DNA from: Alphaproteobacteria bacterium
Lineage (GTDB): Bacteria > Pseudomonadota > Alphaproteobacteria > Rhizobiales > GCA-2746425
DNA: 64,000 nt
NCBI GenBank assembly: GCA_024743215.1
Contig: JANSWZ010000003.1
Span: forward strand, 434,001-498,000
Reading direction: 5' to 3'
Shown here: piece by piece, positions 1-8,477 of the stretch
Numbering within the stretch: the stretch's first letter is position 1
Layout: the number at the start of each line of letters is the position of its first letter
Notes under the pieces: model-generated
Told to the model about the DNA's origin: nothing
The model's database searches: none
Seen by the model: the letters and a program-made list of their open reading frames with translations, nothing else
Translations under genes and position numbers: made by a program

Positions 1-27
1 TTTGACTGTTGTATCAGGTTTTGAAAA

Positions 28-729
28 TCAGGCGCTTTCGCGCAATTCTTCAACATCGGGTTCGCGCAGGACATAGCCGCGGCCCCAAACAGTTTCGATG
101 TAGTTGGCGCCGCCGGTCGCTACCGACAGTTTCTTGCGCAGCTTACAGATAAAGACATCGATGATTTTCAGTTCCGGCTCGTCCATGCCACCATACAGGT
201 GATTGAGGAACATTTCCTTGGTCAGGGTTGTTCCCTTGCGCAGCGAAAGCAGCTCCAGCATCTGATATTCTTTGCCGGTGAGGTGGACGCGTTGTCCGCC
301 AGCTTCTACCGTTTTGGTGTCCAGATTAACTTTCAATTCGCCCGTCGTGATAACCGATTGTGCGTGGCCTTTGGAGCGGCGGATAATAGCGTGGATGCGT
401 GCGACCAATTCATCCTTGTGGAAAGGTTTGGTCATGTAGTCATCGGCACCAAAGCCGAGGCCACGTACCTTGTCTTCAATGCCCGCGAGGCCGGACAGGA
501 TCAGGATGGGTGTTTTGACTTTTGAGACGCGGAGTGTTCGAAGCACTTCATAGCCGCTCATATCGGGAAGGTTCAGGTCAAGCATAATCAGATCGTAATC
601 ATACAGCTTACCAAGGTCGATGCCTTCTTCCCCAAGATCGGTTGTATACACATTGAAGCTTTCCGACTTCAGCATCAACTCGATGCTTTGCGCCGTAGAG
701 CTATCGTCTTCAATTAACAGAACCCGCAT
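28..729 (-). CDS. ctrA: Cell-cycle response regulator CtrA
   Basis: OmpR-family response regulator of 233 aa, the usual CtrA length. The receiver domain (residues 1-118) has the acidic pair D8/D9, phospho-acceptor D51 in [10 protein letters not shown] and the conserved lysine K101 in MTKPF. The C-terminal winged helix (about 125-225) has the near-invariant CtrA stretch [12 protein letters not shown] and the KLRKKL recognition segment. CtrA is the master regulator of cell-cycle, flagellar and division genes in Alphaproteobacteria. It is phosphorylated through CckA-ChpT and binds TTAA-N7-TTAA. The ATG at 729 follows an AGAAGGG ribosome-binding site. It is transcribed away from fliI-fliJ, a flagellar pair of the kind CtrA commonly controls. 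The C-terminal tail ends RESA, as expected for a ClpXP-degraded CtrA with small terminal residues. No defect is seen. Confidence 0.97.
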   Translation of the reverse strand: MRVLLIEDDSSTAQSIELMLKSESFNVYTTDLGEEGIDLGKLYDYDLIMLDLNLPDMSGYEVLRTLRVSKVKTPILILSGLAGIEDKVRGLGFGADDYMTKPFHKDELVARIHAIIRRSKGHAQSVITTGELKVNLDTKTVEAGGQRVHLTGKEYQMLELLSLRKGTTLTKEMFLNHLYGGMDEPELKIIDVFICKLRKKLSVATGGANYIETVWGRGYVLREPDVEELRESA

Positions 730-872
730 CGTTTATCCCTTCTAGGAACATTGAACCGCTGTTGCCGCTTGCCGTTCAATGTATCGTTTCTCTTCCTAAG
801 CCAAATTGCCCTTCTGGACGTATCGCTCGAACAAATGTTTCCACTTGTTCCACATCGTCAGCGCCTGACCTG

Positions 873-1093
873 TTAACGCACGGCTAAGGCCTGTTGCGTT
901 GGATCTGATCGCTGCTCGACTGTTAATCATCATACTAATTTACAATGGTTAACAGAATCTGATTCTCTGACGCAACCCCGTTCCGAAAAACTTATCAAAT
1001 AAACTCTAACTATATTGATTTTTAACGTTTTTTTGACACTAAATTAATTAATAAATTACTTTAAGAAACCCGCTTAAGAGATTCAATTGAATC
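873..1093. promoter_or_regulatory. ctrA/fliI upstream region with GANTC sites and a CtrA-like half box
   Basis: The roughly 570-bp divergent region is AT-rich. It holds four GANTC motifs, the CcrM methylation site: 955-959, 961-965, 1080-1084 and 1089-1093, arranged as two tight pairs. A TTAA-N7-CTAA sequence at 873-887 is one base short of the CtrA box. In Caulobacter, ctrA transcription is tuned by GANTC methylation and by CtrA itself, so autoregulation here is plausible but inferred. No confident -35/-10 could be fixed. Confidence 0.45.
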
Positions 1094-1260
1094 CATTTTG
1101 TCTGCGTTTCCCCAAGACTTCTGCCAAAATTGTCGTGGTGAAAAATGCTCTGGTCAATTGCCTCGGCAAATGATTTGATTGGCCCTATTGTTAAGCTTTT
1201 TCGTAAATGATTCGTTACCAACAGCGTTTTTTCGAAATTGTTTGTTAAGGCACTTTTCAT
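1048..1260 (-). CDS. Small hypothetical protein between ctrA and fliI
   Basis: Possible 70-aa protein read toward ctrA. The ATG at 1260 is preceded by AAGAAGACGA, a reasonable ribosome-binding site. The product has no signal peptide, membrane segment or motif I recognise, and is mildly basic with an aliphatic C-terminus. It lies wholly in the AT-rich ctrA-fliI regulatory gap and covers two of the GANTC sites, so it may be a chance ORF. It is kept because of the start context only. Conservation in relatives would decide it. Confidence 0.25.
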   Translation of the reverse strand: MKSALTNNFEKTLLVTNHLRKSLTIGPIKSFAEAIDQSIFHHDNFGRSLGETQTKWIQLNLLSGFLKVIY

Positions 1261-1302
1261 TTCGTCTTCTTGCAATTTGCAACAAATTGGAATTGCACGC
1301 GC

Positions 1303-2688
1303 TTGAAATCGTTAATTCAACAGACGTCCAAACTGAAAATGATCCGCGCTTATGGTCGGGTTGCCGCTATTCGCGGTCTGATTGTCGAAGTGTCCGGACC
1401 CATTGGCCATCTTGCTATTGGTGCGCAACTATCGATTGCGCTCAAAGGGCCGAAACAGCAGGCACTGATTTGCGAAGTCGTTGGCTTCCGCGACAGATTT
1501 GCTGTTTGCCTTGCGTATGGACCGTTGACAGGCATCAAACCTGGAGATGTAGCGGAGTTTCTGGAATCCGAGCCGGTTCTTCACCCATGTGATGCCTGGA
1601 TTGGCCGCGTGCTGGATGGTTTGGGAAACCCGATAGACGGCAAGGGCCCCTTGCAGACCGGCGCTGTTGCGCAAAGCCTCTCGGAGCCACCGCCGCCGCC
1701 TCATGAGCGCAATCTTGTGGAAGTGCCGCTGGATTTGGGGATACGGGCTTTCAATACCTTTCTGCCGTGTTGTGCCGGTCAACGAATGGGGATTTTCGCA
1801 GGCTCCGGCGTTGGCAAGTCCATGTTGATGTCCATGCTGGCCAGAAACGGCAGTGCAGATGTGGCTGTGATTGGCCTTATTGGTGAACGTGGTCGTGAAG
1901 TTCAGGACTTTCTGGTGAAGACGCTTGGTAGTGAAGGGCTGAAGAACTCAGTTCTGGTGGTTGCAACATCTGATGCACCTGCACTTATGCGGCGTCAGGC
2001 TGCACATACTACTCTGGCTCTGGCACAATATTTCAGTGCAAGGGGGCGTGAGGTCTTGTGTCTGATGGATAATCTGACGCGTTTTGCCCAGGCTCAGCGA
2101 GAGATCGGACTGTCAGCTGGTGAGCCTCCTACCACAAAAGGATATCCGCCCAGCGTCTTCAGTGAACTGCCGCGTCTCCTGGAACGAGCAGGCCCTGGAA
2201 AGCAGGGGCAGGGCAATATTACCGGCCTGTTCGCAGTGCTTGTCGAAGGCGATAATACCAATGAACCCGTATCTGATACGGTGCGGGGCATTCTGGACGG
2301 TCATGTCGTGCTGTCCCGCGATATCGCCGAGCGCGGGCGTTTCCCGGCTATAGATGTACTGTCCTCGGTTTCCCGTACGTTCACAGATGCGCTCAGCCCA
2401 GAAAATCAGGAACTGGTGGGGCAGGCACGGCGTCTTATGGCACGCTACCGAGATATGGAGGAACTGATCCGATTGGGGGCTTACCGGACAGGCAGTGACG
2501 CATTAACTGACGAAGCGCTCAAAATTATACCTCAAATTGAGAAATTCTTAAGTCAAAGCCAGCATGATGCCAGTTCTATTGACGAGAGTTTTGCTGTGCT
2601 GCGGGAGATTTTATCCCAAGCGCCGGTTAGTGCTGCTGAGTTGGGTGCAGTCGGGGCAGGTACGGCAGAAGAAAGCGCGACCGTGTAA
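1303..2688 (+). CDS. fliI: Flagellum-specific ATPase FliI
   Basis: Cytoplasmic ATPase of the flagellar type III export apparatus, which energises unfolding and delivery of axial proteins with FliH and FliJ. From the TTG at 1303 it is 461 aa. Walker A AGSGVGKS lies at about residues 166-173, and there is an F1-beta-like core with LIGERGREV and a Walker B region around LCLMDNLTRFAQ. I chose TTG 1303 because the N-terminus (KSLIQQ..., then YGRVAAIRGLIVEV) has the length and pattern of Caulobacter-type FliI. An upstream TTG at 1270 would add 11 unlikely residues, and neither has a strong ribosome-binding site. fliJ follows 31 bp downstream, so the two are co-transcribed. The start codon is the only real uncertainty. 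Confidence 0.93.
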   Translation: MKSLIQQTSKLKMIRAYGRVAAIRGLIVEVSGPIGHLAIGAQLSIALKGPKQQALICEVVGFRDRFAVCLAYGPLTGIKPGDVAEFLESEPVLHPCDAWIGRVLDGLGNPIDGKGPLQTGAVAQSLSEPPPPPHERNLVEVPLDLGIRAFNTFLPCCAGQRMGIFAGSGVGKSMLMSMLARNGSADVAVIGLIGERGREVQDFLVKTLGSEGLKNSVLVVATSDAPALMRRQAAHTTLALAQYFSARGREVLCLMDNLTRFAQAQREIGLSAGEPPTTKGYPPSVFSELPRLLERAGPGKQGQGNITGLFAVLVEGDNTNEPVSDTVRGILDGHVVLSRDIAERGRFPAIDVLSSVSRTFTDALSPENQELVGQARRLMARYRDMEELIRLGAYRTGSDALTDEALKIIPQIEKFLSQSQHDASSIDESFAVLREILSQAPVSAAELGAVGAGTAEESATV

Positions 2689-2719
2689 TGTGTCGTGAGA
2701 CTTTTAAGGGGTATTGAGT

Positions 2720-3130
2720 ATGAAGTCTCGGGAAAGCTTGATTAAGTTGAAGCGATTTCAGGTAGACGAGAAGCGTCGGCAACTGACTCAGATTGAGAGC
2801 ATGATTGCTGACTTTCAGGTCATGGCAGATGAGCTGGATGCGCAAATTATTTCAGAACAAAAGCGCACCGGAATCGAAGACATAGGCCATTACGCCTACT
2901 CGACATTTGCCAAAGCCGCCGCCCAGCGCCGCGAAAACCTAATGACCTCGATTGAGGATCTAGACACGCAACGCACAGTTGCTCACGATGCCCTTTCTGA
3001 AGCGGTTGAAGACCTGAAGAAGGTTGAATTGCTGGCAGAGCGGGACATGGCCAAGTCCAAACTGGAAGCCGATTGGGCTGAACAGGAAGATATGGACGAG
3101 ATTGCCAATCAACGGCACCGCAACGGCTGA
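2720..3130 (+). CDS. fliJ: Flagellar export chaperone FliJ-like
   Basis: Highly charged 136-aa protein predicted to be almost entirely coiled coil, with alternating heptads of Leu/Ile/Val and Glu/Lys through residues 5-130. It has no signal peptide or membrane segment. FliJ proteins stalk the FliI hexamer in the export apparatus and diverge strongly in sequence, so the call rests on size, coiled-coil nature and position directly after fliI. The ATG at 2720 has AAGGGG eight bases upstream. An in-frame TTG at 2714 lies too close to that site. The gene ends about 110 bp before the PqiA-like gene. Confidence 0.82.
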   Translation: MKSRESLIKLKRFQVDEKRRQLTQIESMIADFQVMADELDAQIISEQKRTGIEDIGHYAYSTFAKAAAQRRENLMTSIEDLDTQRTVAHDALSEAVEDLKKVELLAERDMAKSKLEADWAEQEDMDEIANQRHRNG

Positions 3131-3240
3131 TTATCGGCTCGCTGAAATTCTGACCCGCCAGGATAGTTGTTCCTGAAGGCGGGTTCAGGGCGCGTGCGAA
3201 AACACTTGAATCTTGCGTCGGAAAGGCGCATTTGCAACCG

Positions 3241-3711
3241 ATGTTTGTTTGGTTGCTTGCCTTTTTTCTGATGTCTGGAGCGCTGTCTTTTACAGCGGGC
3301 ATCCTGTTGCCGCTTCTGGTGCTGGAAAAACTCTATTTTTTCACCGAAACACCATCTCTTCTGCAAATCGTTGCAGGGCTTTGGCAAAATGGTGATGTGT
3401 TTCTGTCGCTTGTGGTGGGAGCCTTTTCTCTGATTTTCCCTGTCGCAAAACTGTTTGTGTTGTTTCTTGAAGCCATTGGTCGCTATTCGCAAAATGGGCA
3501 GGCATCCACGGCATTTCGGCATATTTCCATGGTTGGTCGTTGGTCGATGATGGATGTCCTGCTGGTTGCCATCGTTATCTTTGCTGCAAAGACGAGCGGG
3601 TTTGCTACGGCCACGACACAACTCGGGCTTTGGTTTTACGCTTATGCGGTGCTTGCAAGCGCCGCGTCTGCAGCGCTTATCAAACGATCGGCCAGTCCCG
3701 TTACCACTTGA
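3241..3711 (+). CDS. PqiA-like inner-membrane protein
   Basis: Integral membrane protein of about 156 aa with four hydrophobic segments (roughly residues 2-25, 50-75, 98-118 and 125-145). It carries the family pattern LWQNGDVFLSLVV...FSLIFPVAKL...VGRWSMMDVLLVA, typical of paraquat-inducible protein A domains. PqiA proteins work with PqiB (MCE) proteins in envelope lipid trafficking in E. coli. No pqiB or pqiC is beside this gene, and the single short domain lacks the zinc-ribbon cysteines of long PqiA forms, so it is a stand-alone half-length member. The start is either ATG 3241 or TTG 3232, with a GGAAAGG site at 3220-3226. The 3' end overlaps the convergent SDR gene by 11 bp. Confidence 0.75.
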   Translation: MFVWLLAFFLMSGALSFTAGILLPLLVLEKLYFFTETPSLLQIVAGLWQNGDVFLSLVVGAFSLIFPVAKLFVLFLEAIGRYSQNGQASTAFRHISMVGRWSMMDVLLVAIVIFAAKTSGFATATTQLGLWFYAYAVLASAASAALIKRSASPVTT

Positions 3712-4387
3712 TTGGCTTGCGATTGCGGAAGAATTGCCCGGTTGGTGCCGACTCTTCCAGAGTGGCCAGCCAAACCGGCGTGTTGGCACCTTCCTCGACG
3801 CTGCGATTTGCACCAGGTCCGCCCATTTGCGTGCGTACCCATCCCGGGCAGGCCGCATTGACCGCGACGTATGGCGGGAGTTCCGCTGCCGTCTTTACGG
3901 TGATTGCGTTCAAAAGCGCCTTTGAAATTCCGTATGCACCCGGTCCCAGTCCCTCGTCAAAGGATCCCCAGCCAGATGAGACATTCACAATCCGACCATA
4001 GCCACGCTTGGTCATAGAAGGCGCAAGTGCCCGGATCAGCCGCAATGGACCAAGCGCATTGATTGCTATGTGAGCAACAATGTCGGTATCCTCCATTTGC
4101 AACAATGGCTCGTCCGTCAGAATTCCAGCATTGTTGACCAGAACATCAATGGCGATTTCCTGAGTTGCCAATTCATCCAGACCGGTTTGAATGGAAGCCA
4201 TATCGCCCATGTCGACGACTGCGTAGCTGGCCGATGCGCCATTGGCCGCGAGTGTATTGCAGGCCTTCATGAGCGCGTGCTCATCGCGGCCCCACAGTAC
4301 AAGCTGCATGCCGTGGTCGTTTGCCAAAGCTTTAGCAATGGCTTCACCAATACCTTTGGCTCCTCCAGTCACGAGTGCTGTCTTCAT
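3701..4387 (-). CDS. Short-chain dehydrogenase/reductase
   Basis: Classical SDR of 228 aa, a little short for the family. The NAD(P)-binding motif TGGAKGIG is at residues 7-14 and NNAG at 86-89. Catalytic Ser (VNVSSG, about 138) and the YGISK motif with Tyr153/Lys157 are intact, so an active oxidoreductase is expected. The substrate cannot be told from sequence, and there is no pathway partner next door. The ATG at 4387 follows AAGGA. It converges on the PqiA-like gene. The roughly 270 bp upstream, up to the GNAT gene end, hold nothing I can identify. Confidence 0.88.
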   Translation of the reverse strand: MKTALVTGGAKGIGEAIAKALANDHGMQLVLWGRDEHALMKACNTLAANGASASYAVVDMGDMASIQTGLDELATQEIAIDVLVNNAGILTDEPLLQMEDTDIVAHIAINALGPLRLIRALAPSMTKRGYGRIVNVSSGWGSFDEGLGPGAYGISKALLNAITVKTAAELPPYVAVNAACPGWVRTQMGGPGANRSVEEGANTPVWLATLEESAPTGQFFRNRKPIKW

Positions 4388-4661
4388 GATATGTCCTTAG
4401 CGTGCGGGCCCTATATGGATAATGAATTAGCAGAACAAATGGCAAAGAGATGCAAGGAAATGTGCGCAGAGCGGGTTTTCTGCCCGGTCAGGCGCTTTGA
4501 CGCCGCAGGTTGCAGCCATTTTTCTGTCCATCAATGATCGGGCCTGTTTGCCCGCAACCCGCGTCGCAAAGACTTGAAAATTTCAGACTTTCTGTTTCTT
4601 TGCTCCTGATCTGCAAACAAACTAATCCCGACTATTTTAGCTCCCATACAGGGTCCGCACC

Positions 4662-5270
4662 CTAAACTCCGGATGGTTTCAGCAAGGGTACATGCGAGCC
4701 CGCTGTTTCGGGCAGGAGGCCAAGCAAACGAGGGTCGTCCATGACTTCCACAGCAAAGCCTGTCGGGGTGAAGCCGCAGCTCTGATAGAATTTGAGAGCA
4801 GCCGGGTGATCAAAAGTGCAGGTGTGGAGCCACAGCTTTTGCGCTTCAGCCGCCCACGCCTGATTTAGCGTCAATTGCATCAGATCGCGGCCGAGCCCCT
4901 GGCCGGTGAAATCGGACTTCAAGCCAAAGAATGATAACTCGATATCTTCCGGGTTATGGCGACACAACTCCACCATTCCGGCCACGCTGCCTTCAAATAT
5001 GACTTCGAATACATCAACGTTTTGGGCATGAAGGCGGCTGGCAAGTTTTGTGTCGTCATATGCAAGCCTGGAACTCCAGAGCCAGTCTTCTCCCACAGCG
5101 CGGAACAGGGCACGATATCTGGTCAGATCAAACGCACGGTCTTGCCGCAGGCTCAGACCCGGATGGTGGATATGGGTGCCGGCCCATTCGGGTTTTTCTG
5201 TCATTTCAAGATAGGTGACTACATTGGCAATTTTGCCAGGCGCAAGATGATGAACTTCAGGGTCAGCCAT
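4662..5270 (-). CDS. GNAT-family acetyltransferase
   Basis: Protein of 202 aa. The acetyl-CoA binding motif A is seen in LKSDFTGQGLGRDLMQL (about residues 117-133). It is followed by the typical HPAALKFYQSCGF segment. The N-terminal half has a YLEMTEKPEW pattern found in a GNAT subgroup of unknown acceptor. GNAT enzymes transfer an acetyl group to amines of proteins, antibiotics or small molecules, and no specific substrate is supported. It lies 90 bp after soxB on the same strand, so read-through from the sox operon is possible but not required. Confidence 0.85.
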   Translation of the reverse strand: MADPEVHHLAPGKIANVVTYLEMTEKPEWAGTHIHHPGLSLRQDRAFDLTRYRALFRAVGEDWLWSSRLAYDDTKLASRLHAQNVDVFEVIFEGSVAGMVELCRHNPEDIELSFFGLKSDFTGQGLGRDLMQLTLNQAWAAEAQKLWLHTCTFDHPAALKFYQSCGFTPTGFAVEVMDDPRLLGLLPETAGSHVPLLKPSGV

Positions 5271-5360
5271 AAGAGTCCGGTCTCCGATGAAAGCTTGAAA
5301 GACCGAACTATCTGTATTTTTTCAATCAGGTCAAACAGTGATTGCTTCTGGGTTCGAACC

Positions 5361-7055
5361 CTAACTCCGACGCAGGATGACGGAGCGGTTTTCTGCAATG
5401 TCGACTGTCTGCTCACGGGCAAGATAGTTTTCCACCACATCCCAGATAGCAGGGCCTTGTGTCGCTTCGTTGACGCTGGCCCAACCTGAGACAATATATG
5501 TTCGTGATGGGTCTACGGCTTCGCCTGTCTTCAACACGGTCATGTCTGAAATACGACTGCCAATCGGCTTGTCGATATCTATTGTGTAGCCCATGCCACC
5601 GACGCGGACCATGTCGCCGCCCTGCTGATAGTATGGGTCCGGGTTGAACAGATTATCTGCAACGTCTTCCAGAATATCCTTGATCAGCTTGCCATCCATC
5701 TCACTGCGATAGGCTGCGGGATAGCTCATGGCTGTGCCATTATGGATGTCTTCGACAGTTATGTCCTGACCCGGCAGCAGGCTTGGTCCCCAGCGAAAGC
5801 CGGGCGATAGGGCAATGTCAGCTTCGCGCTCTTCCAAAAGCGCCTGACAGATGAGATCATCAAATGTGCCGTTGAAGTTGCCCCGTCGATAGAGCAGGGA
5901 TTTGGTATTGCCAACAATTCGAGACAATTCGCCGTCGAATGGCGCGCGTGTCTCCGCAATTTTGGCAGCCATGGTTTCATCGGCATCCAGCACATCGGAA
6001 AAAATCGGGATGAGCCGGTATTTGAATCCTTTGACTGACCCATCTCGCACATCAAGATCGAGGCGGGATACGAATTTACCGTTTGAACCAGAAGCCAGGA
6101 GCAATGTCTGACCGACCAGCACGGGCTCAGGCAATGCATCGTGAGTGTGACCGGTCAGAATGACATCGATACCCGTCACACGGTCAGCAAGCTTGCGGTC
6201 GACATCAAATCCGTTGTGTGAAAGCAGCACGACCAGTTCAGCGCCTTCGGCCCGTGCGGCATCGACATTCTCCTGCAGAACTTTTTCACGAATGCCAAAG
6301 GAGAGCGATGGGAACATCCAGCCCGGATTGGCAATTGGCAGATAGGGGAAGGCCTGTCCGACAACCGCTATTTTAACGCCGCCACGGTCAAAGAATTTCG
6401 TATGTTCATAGGCTGGTTCGTCCCATTCCTTGTCGAATATGTTGGAGCCGAGCAGAGGGAAGGGAAGGCTGTCAACAATCTCCGCAACCCGATCTTCGCC
6501 ATAGGTAAATTCCCAGTGGGCCGTCATGGCGTCGGGTTTCAGGACATTCATGATGTCCACCATATCCTGACCATTGGTCTGGTTGGAGACGTAAGAGCCT
6601 TGCCAGGTATCACCGCCATCCAGCAGCAGCATGTTGGCGTCTCTTTCGGCACGGATCGAGTTTACTACTGTGGCAACGCGATCAAGACCGCCCATGCGTC
6701 CATAGGTTTTGGCAAGCGAGGTGAAATCGACGGAGGTCAGGGCATAGGAAGCCGGACTGCCAGCCTCAACACCAAAGGTTTTCAGAAAATCTTCACCGGT
6801 AATGTGTGGCGGCAGGCCTTCCACAGTGCCTACGCCGATATTAATGGATGGCTCACGGAAAAAGACCGGCATCGCCTGAGCGTGGATATCGGTAATGTGG
6901 ACCAGTGTCACATTGCCAAAATTGTCAAAATCGAGAAGCTGTTGCTGGGTCAGCGCCTGTGTGGCAGCCAGCGCAGACCATTGCCCAAAGCTTGATGGAC
7001 CCAATAGTGCGGAAGCGGCCATGCCGGCCTGAAGAAAATGACGGCGGGAAATCAT
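5361..7055 (-). CDS. soxB: Thiosulfohydrolase SoxB
   Basis: Periplasmic di-manganese hydrolase that releases sulfate from the thiosulfonate bound to SoxY. It is 564 aa, the usual length. The Tat signal has SRRHFLQ at the N-terminus. Metal-binding signatures of the 5'-nucleotidase superfamily are present: HITDIHAQ (D56, H58), DGGDTWQGS (146-154), the SoxB-typical AHWEFTYG (about 180), LSHNGFD (H280) and GHTHD (302-306). It is the last gene of the leftward sox operon, separated from soxA by 190 bp that hold a strong hairpin. No soxCD follows, unlike Paracoccus. A paralogous superfamily member, the 5'-nucleotidase at 24340, lacks the SoxB-specific motif and is a different enzyme. Confidence 0.97.
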   Translation of the reverse strand: MISRRHFLQAGMAASALLGPSSFGQWSALAATQALTQQQLLDFDNFGNVTLVHITDIHAQAMPVFFREPSINIGVGTVEGLPPHITGEDFLKTFGVEAGSPASYALTSVDFTSLAKTYGRMGGLDRVATVVNSIRAERDANMLLLDGGDTWQGSYVSNQTNGQDMVDIMNVLKPDAMTAHWEFTYGEDRVAEIVDSLPFPLLGSNIFDKEWDEPAYEHTKFFDRGGVKIAVVGQAFPYLPIANPGWMFPSLSFGIREKVLQENVDAARAEGAELVVLLSHNGFDVDRKLADRVTGIDVILTGHTHDALPEPVLVGQTLLLASGSNGKFVSRLDLDVRDGSVKGFKYRLIPIFSDVLDADETMAAKIAETRAPFDGELSRIVGNTKSLLYRRGNFNGTFDDLICQALLEEREADIALSPGFRWGPSLLPGQDITVEDIHNGTAMSYPAAYRSEMDGKLIKDILEDVADNLFNPDPYYQQGGDMVRVGGMGYTIDIDKPIGSRISDMTVLKTGEAVDPSRTYIVSGWASVNEATQGPAIWDVVENYLAREQTVDIAENRSVILRRS

Positions 7056-7190
7056 GACAATGTCACCTCAATTGGTCTTGGGTGGATATTCTAAGATCAA
7101 AAATTCACCACGGTTTGACCGTGAATATGCGGTGCCGCATGTCTGAACTGCGACACGAAACGTGATCTGTTTTCTATAGCTTGTCGGCTG

Positions 7191-7223
7191 CTGGCCGCTT
7201 TGGAATTTGTTCAAAGCGGCCAG
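7191..7223 (-). promoter_or_regulatory. Strong hairpin between soxA and soxB
   Basis: Perfect 12-bp stem (CTGGCCGCTTTG at 7191-7202, its complement at 7212-7223) with a 9-nt loop, starting 21 nt after the soxA stop. No T-tract follows on the minus strand, so it is not a classical terminator. An mRNA-stabilising or processing hairpin, or a weak attenuator setting soxA/soxB ratios, fits better. A second small stem with CACGG/CCGTG arms lies at 7109-7123, nearer soxB. Confidence 0.6.
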
Positions 7224-7244
7224 GTTTATGGTGTGGCGATTAAA

Positions 7245-8099
7245 TCAGTTGCGCACAGATGGCGCTTCAACCGACAGGCCATTGCCACGTGAACTGACGT
7301 AAAGCTCAAGTGCAATAAATTCCGGAGAACCTTCGCTGAAAGTTTCAGCGCGGGTGTCGCGGATGCAGCCTCTGAACCGATTATGTGATGTGATCAGGTT
7401 AGCCTGCTTCAGGCGGTAGACCGGAAAACCATTGATCTGACCTTGGGACAGATGGTCAGCCCGAATGTAATTGTCATAATTCTGTTCATGACAATTGGCG
7501 CAGGACAGCTCCAGCTGACCATACCGCGTGTAGTACATTTCCTTGCCTTTTTCCCATGTGGATTGGGCAGGACCGTCAATCTTGACGTCCACCGGCATTC
7601 CTCGGGACTGCAGGGAAATGAGTGCATTCATGTTCAGCATTGGCTGCGATTTCCAGCCCCATGCGTCTGCCTGCATGCGGTTTTCGCGGCAGTCATTGAT
7701 GTACATTTCCATGGTCCAGACGGCGCCAGCATCGTCATTCCACTTTGGCATGGATGCTCGCATACCGGCCATGCTTTCAGGACCTTCGTGACAGGACGCA
7801 CAGGATTTGCCGGCTGCCCCGTCGACGGTTTCCCAAGTATCCAGAGCCTGATCGACAAAGATCATTCCAGGATTGTCGAAATCATCCATCTGGAATGCCT
7901 GGGTTTCCTTAGTGCGAAACGTCCATCCGGAGCGAATCTCGTCGAGATTCTCCAGATGAGCCGGAGCCTTGGTCCGGGTTACCATTTCAATGTCTTCATT
8001 AATGACCAGTTCCGGCAGTTCCTCGGCCATTGCGCTCAGACTTCCCATTACCGCAAGCGCTGTAACAGAGGCCAAAATCCTCAGTGAGATCGATCGCAT
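7245..8099 (-). CDS. soxA: Diheme sulfur-transfer cytochrome SoxA
   Basis: Catalytic subunit of SoxAX, which oxidatively couples thiosulfate to the SoxY cysteine in the periplasm. It is 284 aa. Sec signal peptide at residues 1-25. Two haem-binding motifs, CASCH (100-104) and CANCH (200-204), make it the diheme type. C137 (NDCREN) and C245 (RGCIRD) match the positions of the axial cysteine ligand and of the active-site cysteine persulfide in characterised SoxA. The ATG at 8099 is preferred over an in-frame ATG at 8114, because GGGGAGGA lies between them as the ribosome-binding site. soxZ is 31 bp upstream in the same operon. Confidence 0.97.
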   Translation of the reverse strand: MRSISLRILASVTALAVMGSLSAMAEELPELVINEDIEMVTRTKAPAHLENLDEIRSGWTFRTKETQAFQMDDFDNPGMIFVDQALDTWETVDGAAGKSCASCHEGPESMAGMRASMPKWNDDAGAVWTMEMYINDCRENRMQADAWGWKSQPMLNMNALISLQSRGMPVDVKIDGPAQSTWEKGKEMYYTRYGQLELSCANCHEQNYDNYIRADHLSQGQINGFPVYRLKQANLITSHNRFRGCIRDTRAETFSEGSPEFIALELYVSSRGNGLSVEAPSVRN

Positions 8100-8130
8100 G
8101 TGTTTCCTCCCCATTATTCAGTCGGTCGCG

Positions 8131-8460
8131 TCAATTCACCGCGATGGATTTTGTTTCTTCGTAGACTGAACCGTCATCGTCGTACCAGGTGAATTTGAAA
8201 TCACCTGCTTCGGGAACCTTGGCTTCGAATTCAAAATACGGGTTGGTCGAAATAGCAGGTTCCAGATTGACGTCGATCACTGTCTCACCGTTAAACTCAC
8301 AGGTGAAACGGTTGATGATCGATCGCGGAATCAGGTTGCCTTCTTTGTCCTTGCGTTGGCCTGATTCCATTTTGTGGCTGATCAGGGTCTTGATTGTGAT
8401 CGTTTCACCAGCCGATACCGACTTTGGAACTTTCACACGTGGTTTTACACCTTTGGCCAT
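8131..8460 (-). CDS. soxZ: Sulfur-carrier complex subunit SoxZ
   Basis: Small 109-aa immunoglobulin-like protein with the family N-terminus (KPRVKVPKSVSAGETITIKTL) and C-terminal FTWYDDDGSVYEE. It has no signal peptide. In the Sox system SoxZ is co-exported with Tat-targeted SoxY and positions the SoxY swinging arm for its partners. The ATG at 8460 has a GGAGACGG site. Seventeen bases separate it from soxY, and the gene order YZAB matches model organisms. Confidence 0.96.
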   Translation of the reverse strand: MAKGVKPRVKVPKSVSAGETITIKTLISHKMESGQRKDKEGNLIPRSIINRFTCEFNGETVIDVNLEPAISTNPYFEFEAKVPEAGDFKFTWYDDDGSVYEETKSIAVN

Positions 8461-8477
8461 GAGCCCGTCTCCTTGTC

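Noticed and set aside
3109-3858. Long minus-strand open frame opposite the PqiA-like gene
   Set aside because: Very basic, low-complexity product with no start context. It is the complement shadow of a well-supported membrane protein gene and the SDR end.
5340-5375. GGGTTCGAACCC resembling a tRNA T-arm near the soxB end
   Set aside because: No matching acceptor, D-arm or anticodon arm lies at the right distance on either strand, and the palindrome overlaps the soxB stop region.
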